A stretch of DNA of 33,522 nt from CAYGVX01 sp964395545 (GTDB taxonomy: Archaea; Thermoproteota; Bathyarchaeia; Bathyarchaeales; SOJC01), in NCBI GenBank assembly GCA_964395545.1, contig CAYNAW010000012.1, positions 1 through 33,522 of the forward strand, given 5' to 3'. The position numbers were made by a program, and so were the translations under genes. The notes under the pieces are model-generated. The model was not told the origin of the DNA, ran no database searches, and saw only the letters and a list, made by a program, of their open reading frames with translations. Shown one piece after another: positions 7,447 through 15,700 of the stretch (its first letter is position 1; the number at the start of each line of letters is the position of its first letter).

Positions 7447-9168
7447 TCACTTTTTCTGTCGTCTTTCAGGATACTCCAGAGTAACTTCAAGCTTTGAGAC
7501 TGCGAGTTCTTCCTGCAGTAGTTTTCGTGCGAGTTGCAGAGCGAAGTTGTAGTTGTAAACGCTTTTCCCGTTCTTGCGTACTTCTTTCAGAATTTCCTTT
7601 TCCATCTGATATTTCAACTTGCCGATCGTGAGCGCACCTATTCCGAAAATTCCAGGCACGATCTCTCTCATTTCATCTTCAAGTTTTATTCCTTCTATTC
7701 CCAGCGGAGGAACGGCGTTTATGTCAGCCATTACCTTCATAAGTCTCAGATCTTCAAGCAGTCCTTTGTCGATAACCCTGACACCCTCCGTGGAAGCACA
7801 AAATATCAGGTCTGCCTTTCGCAATAGCTTGGATTTCTCAGCGTCGGCAGGCGCGAAGACCCCTTCCACGTTGGCTCCATATTTGCTGCTTAGCAGTCTT
7901 GAGATGCTTTCGACATATGCGTCACCGTCTTTGCGGCTCGGGTTGGGACTCACTATCATCACGTTGCAGCCGAGCCGTGATAGGAGAACTGCGATGACTT
8001 TTCCAACGGGGCCGGTTCCAAAAACCGCGCAAGTTTTGTCGGACAGCTTTCCGAGCTCGTGGGAAGATACAGCTGCTTCGACTTTAGCCACTGCTGCCGC
8101 GGCTGTGGTATATGCTCCGCAAGGGTCGATTATTAGGCCTGTCTCGAAGGGCGGGAACATCGTGTTTTTCACGGTTTCCAACACTTCTTCTGCTTTCTCA
8201 GCGTCTCTTCCACCGATGAAGAAGGTCGTGTGCTTAATCCCCTTTGGGCCCCGTGAAAACATGGCGTCTTGAACAATCTTCTTGGCGTCTTCCACAGTCA
8301 CATCTTCGTAGGGAACGACGGCTTGGAACCCGGCATCATAGGCCATGCAGATGTCAAAGGAGCTGGCTCTCTTGTCGGTGTCTAGGTAAAACAAGATGTG
8401 AGGCGCTTCTTCTGAGGTTTTCTTGATGACTGGTTTCGCTATGATTCGCATCGATTGTAGTAAGTCTGTCATCTCTTCAGAACTCGATGTTTTGGCGTTC
8501 ATTGTAACTGCTTTTTTGGAGAGTTTGATGACTTCTACGTCGATGTCTAAGGACTCCAGAAGCTCTCTCATCGCGCTGACATGTTCTGGACTGCTTACGT
8601 GAACGCAAACAATCTCTTCCTTATCTTTTATTTCTCTCGCTTGATCCAGAATGCCCATGAGCATCCAGTTCTCTCGAATCGGAAACTCCGCTTCCCGCTT
8701 CTGCTCTTCAAGCTCTAAGTGAAGGCACTGTCCATACGCGATGGCGTACTCTTTTTCCACACTTGCCTTCTTTGGGTGTTTCGCGATTGCCTTGAGCACT
8801 CGGTCTCGGGCTTGGAGTTTTTGCGTTATGCTTTGCGCTAGATATCCTTGGGCATCGTCATCGATGTCAACCGAGAAAAGGGGCACCTGGTTGTCCTTGC
8901 AAAGCTTAGCTAGAACATTGTTTTCATGGAATTCCTTCTGGGAGCGCATACCTAGCTCTTCTGTCGCAAAGTCGGGGTTTACCTTATCGATTAGCTTCTC
9001 CAGAAATTTGCAGAAGGCTAATGATGGTCTGAAGAGGTTGCGAATTGCCCGTGTGGGTGTTCCGTTTTGAGGAGGTTCAACGAGCCAGAAGGGTTCGTTG
9101 TATTCCTTTTCAATAAGGTAGACCGTCAGCTGCTTGTTCTCTAAAGGCGTGATTTCAAGAGATTTCAA
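7447..9168 (-). CDS. Two-domain protein: N-terminal TraB-like domain fused to NAD(P)-dependent methylene-H4MPT dehydrogenase (MtdB type)
   Basis: Protein of 573 residues. The C-terminal part (about 257-545) is clearly MtdA/MtdB: FYLDTDKRASSFDICMAYDAG, FSRGPKGIKHTTFFIGGRDA (304-323), DPCGAYTTAAAAVAKVEAA (348-366), Rossmann loop GTGPVGK (384-390) and ADINAVPPLGIEGI (481-494). That enzyme oxidises methylene-tetrahydromethanopterin with NAD(P) in methylotrophs; most archaea use the unrelated F420-dependent Mtd. The N-terminal ~250 residues are not part of MtdB. They show PDFATEELG (65-73) and a later ENWML...VHVSSPEHVSAMRELL pattern (167-205), which resembles the E-x-x and GxxH-type core of TraB/GumN/ChaN proteins; this is a tentative reading. 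It shares its promoter region with a divergent WrbA-like flavoprotein. The C-terminal call is firm; N-terminal function is unknown. Confidence 0.85.
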   Translation of the reverse strand: MKSLEITPLENKQLTVYLIEKEYNEPFWLVEPPQNGTPTRAIRNLFRPSLAFCKFLEKLIDKVNPDFATEELGMRSQKEFHENNVLAKLCKDNQVPLFSVDIDDDAQGYLAQSITQKLQARDRVLKAIAKHPKKASVEKEYAIAYGQCLHLELEEQKREAEFPIRENWMLMGILDQAREIKDKEEIVCVHVSSPEHVSAMRELLESLDIDVEVIKLSKKAVTMNAKTSSSEEMTDLLQSMRIIAKPVIKKTSEEAPHILFYLDTDKRASSFDICMAYDAGFQAVVPYEDVTVEDAKKIVQDAMFSRGPKGIKHTTFFIGGRDAEKAEEVLETVKNTMFPPFETGLIIDPCGAYTTAAAAVAKVEAAVSSHELGKLSDKTCAVFGTGPVGKVIAVLLSRLGCNVMIVSPNPSRKDGDAYVESISRLLSSKYGANVEGVFAPADAEKSKLLRKADLIFCASTEGVRVIDKGLLEDLRLMKVMADINAVPPLGIEGIKLEDEMREIVPGIFGIGALTIGKLKYQMEKEILKEVRKNGKSVYNYNFALQLARKLLQEELAVSKLEVTLEYPERRQKK

Positions 9169-9324
9169 CTCAGTCGCCTCTTGTTACATGAGAAGTAAAT
9201 ACTACATCATGTATATGCCTAGTCGTATTGTCTTATATACAGACTAATAAGGTATATACATGGCATCGTCGCTAATTATATTACTCTGCAATCACTCCTA
9301 ATATCGGATAACCTGGTGAGATAG
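9169..9324. promoter_or_regulatory. Divergent promoter with long inverted repeat, fused MtdB / WrbA-like gene
   Basis: This 156-base region separates two divergent starts. CATGTATATGCCT (9208-9220) and AGGTATATACATG (9250-9262) form a 13-base inverted repeat with one mismatch, 29 bases apart. Inside it is the smaller palindrome GTCTTATATACAGAC (9230-9244; arms GTCT/AGAC). Each arm contains a TATA-like sequence, one facing each gene. GGTGAG (9315-9320) is the ribosome-binding site for TTG 9325. A symmetric bidirectional promoter or a shared operator is inferred. Confidence 0.6.
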
Positions 9325-9801
9325 TTGCAGGTTCTAATCGTCTATGATTCGAAGACGGGGAATACTGAGACGATGGCCTTCTCGGTTGCTGAAGGCGTCA
9401 AGAAGGCTGGTGGTGTTGATGTAGTCGTGAAGAAAGGAGCTGAAACGACTAACGAGGACCTAGTGAACGCTGACGGGATCATTGTGGGCTCGCCGACCTA
9501 CTACGGTCAGATGTCCGGCAAAATCAAGACAATGTTCGACAACTCCGTTGCGATTCACGGAAAACTCGAGGGCAAGATCGGAGGAGCCTTTACGAGTTCC
9601 GGCGGCATTGCCAGCGGCGCTGAGACTACCCTTCTCTCGATCTTGGAGGCCATGCTGGTTCACGGAATGATCACTCAAGGACGGGCTCGTTCCGAGCACT
9701 ACGGTGCCACGTCCGTGGGGAAGCCCAAGGAACGAGACGAGGAACGGTGCCGAGAACTGGGCGAGCGGATCGCCGGCCTTGTCAAGAAACTGAACCCTTA
9801 G
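9325..9801 (+). CDS. WrbA/flavodoxin-family FMN protein
   Basis: Flavodoxin-fold protein of 158 residues. The phosphate-binding loop is DSKTGNTETMA (8-18); the FMN-contacting loops are GSPTYYGQMSGKIKTMFD (about 55-72) and TSSGGIASGAETTLLSI (about 91-107), which is typical of the WrbA/NAD(P)H:quinone oxidoreductase branch rather than short electron-transfer flavodoxins, although it is shorter than classical WrbA (about 200). A quinone or electron-transfer role in the cytoplasm is expected. The start is TTG 9325 with GGTGAG 4 bases upstream. Its shared promoter with the MtdB fusion suggests linked expression, perhaps around NAD(P)H balance, which is speculation. Confidence 0.88.
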   Translation: MQVLIVYDSKTGNTETMAFSVAEGVKKAGGVDVVVKKGAETTNEDLVNADGIIVGSPTYYGQMSGKIKTMFDNSVAIHGKLEGKIGGAFTSSGGIASGAETTLLSILEAMLVHGMITQGRARSEHYGATSVGKPKERDEERCRELGERIAGLVKKLNP

Positions 9802-9819
9802 TTCCACTCCCCCTACAGA

Positions 9820-9828
9820 CTTAAATAA
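9820..9828 (+). promoter_or_regulatory. TATA box of tRNA-Val
   Basis: CTTAAATAA lies about 35-40 bases before the tRNA 5' end, a normal distance for an archaeal TATA box with a short 5' leader removed by RNase P. Confidence 0.55.
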
Positions 9829-9851
9829 TCCTCATGCAGACTTTGCCTTGC

Positions 9852-10133
9852 TTATCCAGCGGGCCGGTCGTCTAGCTTGGTTAGGACGTTGGCTTTACGA
9901 GCCAAAGGTCGCTGGTTCGAGTCCGGCCCGGCCCACCAATCACCTGAATTCTCGTTCTTCTCGACGTTGTTCAGTGGATTCACGTTCGAGTAGGTGTTGA
10001 CCAAGTGTTTCAGGTGGTTTTCGAAGGTCTTTGAAAGATTGAAGCCAAGACTGCGCGACTTTTCGACCAATTCCCTGTCTATGTAAAGAACAAGGTTGTG
10101 TTTGTTGCCATATGCGGTTGCACCCGAGGGCAT
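9852..10133 (-). pseudogene. Probable N-terminal stub of an SSV-type integrase (int(N)) overlapping tRNA-Val
   Basis: Open frame of 93 codons that begins downstream of tRNA-Val and reads antisense through the whole tRNA, ending just past its 5' end. The first ~50 residues look like a ribbon-helix-helix unit: strand HNLVLYID, helix RELVEKSRSLGF, then LSKTFENHLKHLVNTY. The rest (AGPDSNQRPLARKA and on) is simply the tRNA read backwards. This arrangement is the known signature of SSV-type archaeal integrases, whose attP lies inside int, so integration leaves int(N) joined to the tRNA. No catalytic domain (R-HxxR-Y) follows, and no int(C) or second tRNA 3' copy was seen downstream in the window. 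It is most likely a relic of a lost element; a free small DNA-binding protein is the alternative. Confidence 0.6.
9861..9938 (+). tRNA. tRNA-Val (anticodon UAC), CCA encoded
   Basis: Complete cloverleaf without intron. Acceptor stem GGGCCGG (9861-9867) pairs with CCGGCCC (9928-9934). The D stem is GTCT/GGAC. The anticodon stem TTGGC/GCCAA encloses loop TTTACGA, giving anticodon TAC (9894-9897 region). The T stem GCTGG/CCGGC encloses TTCGAGT. Discriminator A is at 9935 and the 3' CCA (9936-9938) is encoded. The 3' half is also the target-like sequence read by the antisense ORF that starts at 10133. Confidence 0.95.
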
Positions 10134-10279
10134 GCGAGGGGAGGTTCTTTGTCACAAGTCTGGTGATTTGTGTATTAGGTAAGCGCGCTCACTTTACGAG
10201 TCTTGTTGATCGATCGCGCCAAGACTTATTTGAACTTGTCTACCTGATTGAAGTAGCTACAGTCGATAGCACTCGGAGA

Positions 10280-11989
10280 ATGTCTAGTGTGAAGCCCAAT
10301 CCTATCCTCGCTGAAATGACTCTCGTTGAGAAGAAGTTCTATGAGTGGTACAAGGAAGTAGCTCCCTCCTCGGCCTATAATGAGGGCGCCAGTGAATGCG
10401 CAGGAAGATTCTTCATACCTTCAAAACAAAACCTTGATGCAGCTGAAGAGAAGTTAAAAGGTATAGTTAGGCAAGCGCAAAACAAAGAGCAGAAACGTCT
10501 TTTCAAAAGCCACCTCGCAGGCTTGCGATTCAACGAGCCCTACATGGTTCTCGGTGGAGCGACCAACGCCTTCTTCACCCATCTAGTGAAAGAAGGAATA
10601 GTCATTGACCATCTCACACTCTTGGCAAGGCAGGTTGGAGAAGCGTTGGATGCCTTCGCGCAACTACTTTCCGAAAGGAAATGGACAATAGAGACTAGAA
10701 TACTAACATGCCAACATTCAGACCAACTCATTGGAATACTCGAGACAATAATCTCTGAATCCACAGACGACGCCCTCAAGAAATCGTTGACCGCACTGAA
10801 AGAGAAAACAGCTGAGTACAGGAAGCTCTACAATGTTGAAGACGTCAAGCAAGGCGACTTCACTGAAGTCTTCCCGATCCTCCAGAAAACACGAGGCAGA
10901 ATAAAACACAAAACCATCTACCCCAAACTCCTCGCCGACTTGTGGGGCTACTCTGAGAAACCTGAACAAATAGAGAGAAAAGCCAAACTGTGGCTAAAAC
11001 AAGAACTGCCCAACCTACAGGAAACCACTCGTAAACTGGCCAAAATCTACCGCGTCAAATCAGATGTTGAAACAGTTGACGAAGCATTAGACAAGCGCCG
11101 AGGCATTCCCAAGGAACAGGCGCTGAAGTTCGTGAAGGAAACCCGTGGTCTAGCTCAGAGGGTCTTCGAAAACAACATGGTCAAAATCACGCCCAAATAT
11201 GATACTCGAGTCATCGAAACTCCACGGTATCTTGTCAGCATGTTCCCATCAGCAGCGCTGCTGACGTTCGATAGCTTCACAGACAAGCCATTCAACATGT
11301 TCCTGGTAACCACTGATCCACGTTTCTCACCTTCATCCAGCGTGCCCGAACTCATATCGAGTCTATTGCATGAGGAATATGGGCATGCAGTGAATTTCTC
11401 GAATTCGGTCACCAGATTTGCCGCCAAGCCCACATTCTCGGAACTCATACCGTCAATGTTTGCGATACACATTTCAGATGGCATATCATTCCACAGAGAA
11501 TATGAATTCGTGGAACTCCTCAAGAAACTCGCCAAGAAAAGAACTCTTGGCAAAGACGAAGAAGCATTTTTCAGTATACTGAAAGGCGAAAACGACACTG
11601 CAACCATGCTGCTCGAAAACGAGTTCGTAATGCAAAAGTGGCGTATCATGCGGTTCTTAAGAGCAATATTCGACGTACAGATCAACATGGAGAAGCAGTC
11701 AGTCGCCGACTTTGTCGAATGGGCACACACGGAAACTGGACTTTCTGAAAAGATGATTTATGACCAAACGTGGATTTTCCTCGAATCCGTAGGCTACGCT
11801 CCATGCTACTCTGTTGAGGGCGACAGAATCAGAAGATTGCAGCAACGAGCCGTAGAGAAGGGCATAAGCCAAATCGACTTCAACACCTATGTCGCATCCT
11901 TAGGATTCCCAGCACCCGAACTTTTCGAACGAAAAGTCCATAAGCACATAGTTTTAGCGAAAGAGAAACCAAAGCCCGCCCATTCCTAG
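10280..11989 (+). CDS. Putative DUF885-like zinc metallopeptidase
   Basis: Large mostly helical soluble protein of 569 residues. A putative zinc site LLHEEYGHAVNF has H364, E365 and H369. The spacing is H-E-x-x-G-H, one residue longer than HExxH and one shorter than the HExxPGHH of DUF885 proteins. It is preceded by a strand-turn VTTDPRFSPSS and a helix as in DUF885, and followed by ELIPSMFAIHISDGISFHREYEF (388-410), which may give the third ligand. The family is therefore a guess; a peptidase role rests mainly on this motif. ATG 10280 is chosen (GGAG just upstream). The longest frame, from 10112, would add 56 residues of non-helical sequence and overlap the divergent integrase stub. It is monocistronic. 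Confidence 0.6.
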   Translation: MSSVKPNPILAEMTLVEKKFYEWYKEVAPSSAYNEGASECAGRFFIPSKQNLDAAEEKLKGIVRQAQNKEQKRLFKSHLAGLRFNEPYMVLGGATNAFFTHLVKEGIVIDHLTLLARQVGEALDAFAQLLSERKWTIETRILTCQHSDQLIGILETIISESTDDALKKSLTALKEKTAEYRKLYNVEDVKQGDFTEVFPILQKTRGRIKHKTIYPKLLADLWGYSEKPEQIERKAKLWLKQELPNLQETTRKLAKIYRVKSDVETVDEALDKRRGIPKEQALKFVKETRGLAQRVFENNMVKITPKYDTRVIETPRYLVSMFPSAALLTFDSFTDKPFNMFLVTTDPRFSPSSSVPELISSLLHEEYGHAVNFSNSVTRFAAKPTFSELIPSMFAIHISDGISFHREYEFVELLKKLAKKRTLGKDEEAFFSILKGENDTATMLLENEFVMQKWRIMRFLRAIFDVQINMEKQSVADFVEWAHTETGLSEKMIYDQTWIFLESVGYAPCYSVEGDRIRRLQQRAVEKGISQIDFNTYVASLGFPAPELFERKVHKHIVLAKEKPKPAHS

Positions 11990-12025
11990 TTGATCCTCGA
12001 TGGTGGGGGGCGGGGGCAAGCAGGA

Positions 12026-12562
12026 TTATGTTTCTAGGCCTTCTTTCTTGACTCTTGCCTTGGCCACAATCGATTCGATAAACGAAGCTTTCGCTTCAGT
12101 GTAGCCTTCACGATTTGTCGTATATTCTGCAGCCAGCTGTCTCTTCAGTCTCTGATACTGCTGAGCGGCTTCTGGATGAGTTCGAAGGTAGTCACGGAAC
12201 AACAGGTGTCTCTTCCAGAAGTCGCTTGTCAGCTCAACCATGTGCAAGTGGTAGTGCTGCTCGGCGGGAGGCTGGCCTTTGTTGAAAAACCGCCTCTCAG
12301 GAATTTGCGCTTCATGTTCAGGCTCGTATTTGTACCCGATCGTTCTCAAAGGTTCGATGCACATCTCGGCATCGCCCAGGTGATGCACAGCAACAAGCAT
12401 GTCGATGATGGGCTTAGCGCCCAAGCCGAGAACAGAAGTGCTGCCAATGTGCTCAACGCTCACGACGACGTGTCCTATCACACTTAGGATCAGCCTCTTC
12501 TCTTTCTCAAAGAGCTTGGGCCAACTCGAGTCATAGTCAACGATTCTTACTGGAAGGCTCAT
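12026..12562 (-). CDS. GrpB family protein (nucleotidyltransferase fold)
   Basis: Protein of 178 residues of the GrpB/UPF0157 family. It shows the opening VRIVDYDSSWPKLFEKEK, the motif HIGSTSVLGLGAKPIIDMLV (GSTS followed by K-P-I-I-D, the degenerate polymerase-beta-type GS...D-x-D core), the central HYHLHM and the C-terminal FRDYLRTHPEAAQQY. It is widespread, often found as a stand-alone enzyme or fused to CoaE; its substrate is not established. ATG 12562 gives the family's usual length, and the 43 codons upstream in the open frame are not conserved-looking. The gene lies 141 bases after the STAND ATPase gene in the same direction; co-transcription is possible. Confidence 0.9.
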   Translation of the reverse strand: MSLPVRIVDYDSSWPKLFEKEKRLILSVIGHVVVSVEHIGSTSVLGLGAKPIIDMLVAVHHLGDAEMCIEPLRTIGYKYEPEHEAQIPERRFFNKGQPPAEQHYHLHMVELTSDFWKRHLLFRDYLRTHPEAAQQYQRLKRQLAAEYTTNREGYTEAKASFIESIVAKARVKKEGLET

Positions 12563-12703
12563 CTTGCCGACAGTATCGGTAGAGGCGGTAATTGAGCTTT
12601 CTTCAGGTCCACATGCAGAGCGGATGATGCGCGCGCGAATTCTAGACATGGAGGTCCGACACGCTAACATGAACGCTGAAACAAGGCGCAATGCTACGCT
12701 GTT

Positions 12704-15700
12704 TTATTGCGCGCGTTTCCTTGTTAGAGGTAGCTCGTCGCCGAGGTACTCCTGATCGCTCATCCGCTTGATCCGTAGAAACTGCTCCGCGCCTTTCTCA
12801 TAGATGCTGATTTCTCCCTCGAACAGTCCGAGAACGGCGTGAAGTTCTTCTGAAGGGTGCATTTTTGGGTCGACTACGGCGAGAGTTGTGAAGTCTTCTG
12901 ACTTCAGTTTTGTTATGAGCGCAGTTAGCCATCTTCTGGCTTCAACAGCGCGATGCTGCAACAGAACATCCGAGACCAAGTCTAAGCAGATTCTCCTATG
13001 GTCTCTCTGCGAAGGGTCCAAGTGCCGAATGGCTGAGATCAAGGCGATGCTGATGTCGGTGAGGTTCTCCACGCCCTTCAACGTATGCACGGTGGGTGAG
13101 CTTTTGATGATTGCGTTCGCTTCGGGGTTGCAGACGAAAAGCTGCAGGTTGGACAGGGATTCCTCTGCGAGAGCTTTTGCCAAACTGGCATTAATGGTAA
13201 CGTGAAATGTGGCTTCGCTTTTCTTTGCCCCAGTCTCAAGGAAGTTACTGATCAGCAGATCTCTCTCGTCGCAAGAAGGTGCCGTTAGTACCACTGCGTA
13301 GTTTGGAGGTAAGCCGCCGCCCAGCAGCTTGTCAAGATCCATGTAGCCTGTGGAAACGCGTTCTACTGGCTTGGGCTTCGCAACTGTTTTGCCTGTTTCT
13401 ATGAAGGCTATTTTTCCTTCAACCTTTTCAATGTCTTTCTGGGCTCCCATTTTCTGGAATATTGCCAACGCTTGACTGAGGAGGGTTCGGGCCTTTTCTT
13501 TGTCGTCTCCTTCGTTTCTTTCCAGGTGCATTAGCCCGTATTCGTATAGAAGGCCCGCGTACTGGTATACGTACCATTTTTCCGCGTTGAGTGCTTTGCA
13601 TTCTGCCAGGCTTTTCTCGAAGTGATGTGCAGATTGCGTCCAGTTCATCTGTTCCTTGAAGAGTATCCCGTTGAGCATTTCCGCCATGATGATGGCTACT
13701 GTGAGTCTCGTCTTGGAAGTATGCTCGTGCATCTTCTCAATCAGGTCTTTGGCCTTGTCAGTCTCTCTCTTTCTTAGATACAATAACGCAAGTGGTGGAA
13801 GTGTGAAGTAAGCCTGAAACGTTGTATCCCCCGCTTTTTCATAGATACGATTGCCTTCGTTCAGGTATTTCTCAGCTTCAGAGTAGTCCGCCATTTCTGT
13901 AAGTAATTGTCCAAGCGCAGTGGCGGCCTCCGCAATGGTCTGATACTCGCCGGTGCCTATTGCGATCTCATAGCCTTCTCTCAACTTCTGAGCACTCTGG
14001 CTCCAGTCGCCCAAGTACTGATAAATGCGTCCAATAGAACACGTGGCTTGAGCGATGCCTACAGCGCTTTTGGTTCTCTTGCTGAGCGCTAGCAGTTCTT
14101 CCAGCAAGGCAAGAGCCTTCTGCACGTCCCCCATGTTCAGATAGCTGTAGGCCAAAGTCCTACCGATCCAAGAGGTGGAAGAAGTCTCGCCGACTTTCTT
14201 CCCCAGTTCGAATCCCTTTTGGCGCGTTTCAATTGCTCTTTGAGGGTCTCCCGTCCCCTCATAGTATATGCTAATGTTGTTGTAGAGACGAAGGGCAGTT
14301 TCAATGCAGTTGTTTTCAACCGCTATTTTCAGTCCCTTTTCATAATACTCTGCGGACTCTTCGAACGATTCGGTTACTAGGGCCAAATCGTTGTAGCACT
14401 CTGCAAGTGTTTTGGCGTCGCCAAACCTCTTTGCCAATTCCAGCGCCATGTGCACAAAATGGGAAGCCTTGGCCTTCTCGCCAGTTCTCCAAAGCATGTG
14501 GGACATATTCTCATACAAGCGGGCTAATTCCACACTTTCAGGCTCTTTCTCCAGAATCTGCAGAGCCAGATTGTGGTGTTCTGAAGCTGTCTTCTTGTCA
14601 CCAACGGTGTCCCAGAGTACGTTGGCTATTTTGACGTGAAGCTCGGCAGTTTTTCTCTTGTTTCCCAGCTGATTCCACAATGCTAAGGATTCATTCCAAC
14701 GTTCCAAGCAAGCATCAGTTTCTCCCATCCATGCTTTGAAGTCGCCAAGTTTCTCGATTACCTCAAGCTTCTGTTCAGGTTCAGCCTCCTTTTCCTCCAG
14801 AAGCTTGAGTGCCGACTGGAAGTGGGAAGCAGCCTCAGCGTTGGCGTAGACCTTTGCAGCGTTCTCTCCAGCCTTCAAGAAATAGCTAAGCGCTCTTTCT
14901 CTGTCTCCGCTCTCAAGAAAGTGTAATGCTAGCTCCCCTAGATGCTCATCAATCTTCTCCGCGTACGCTGTCTCCATAGTCTCTCCAACGACGCGGTGAA
15001 GTTTCTTGCGCTTGAAGGGGCCGACCTCTTCATGCACAACATCTCTCATAATAATGTCGACAAAGGAGCAAATGTCTTCTCCTCGGATGATGGTGTGCTT
15101 GACAAATCCTGCCTTGATCAGTTTGTCCATTGTTTCAAGGAGTCTGTTCTCTTCGGTGCCGGTGAGTGCAGACATAACCTCCAGAGTGAAATCGTTTCCA
15201 ACAAAGGAAGCAAAGGTCAGAATGTTCTGGCATTCATCATCCAGTCTGCTGAACCTCGCTTTCACAATATTCTTGACACTCTTCGGGAACTCAATCGCTG
15301 ACACCTCTTGGAACTTCCACCTGTTCCCTTCCCGATAGATGACTCCCTCCTCCTTCAGAGACTTCACCACTTCCTCGGCAAAGAACGGGTTGCCCCTCGT
15401 TTTGTCGTAGACCAGTTTGCAGAACTCTTCTGGAACGTCCTCCTGCTCCAAGATGTTCCTGATCATTTCTGAAACATCGCTCAAAGACATTCGCTTCAAG
15501 TGGACTTCCCGCGGCAAGCGCTCCCTGTTCAATTCAGCTAAGACCGGCGTCAGAGGATGTCTATCGTCAATATCCGTGCTGCGGTAAGCTCCTAAGAGCA
15601 GCAGGGACGTTTTCTGGGCGCCGCGAGCCAGATAGTGTAATAGTAGAAGTGAAGACGGATCAGTCCACTGCAAATCGTCAAGAACCACCAGCAAGGGGGT

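Noticed and set aside
10112..10279. Upstream extension of the putative metallopeptidase frame (start at 10112)
   Set aside because: The added residues are Arg/Cys/Val-rich and unlike the rest, the extension overlaps the start of the divergent integrase stub, and ATG 10280 has a nearby GGAG.
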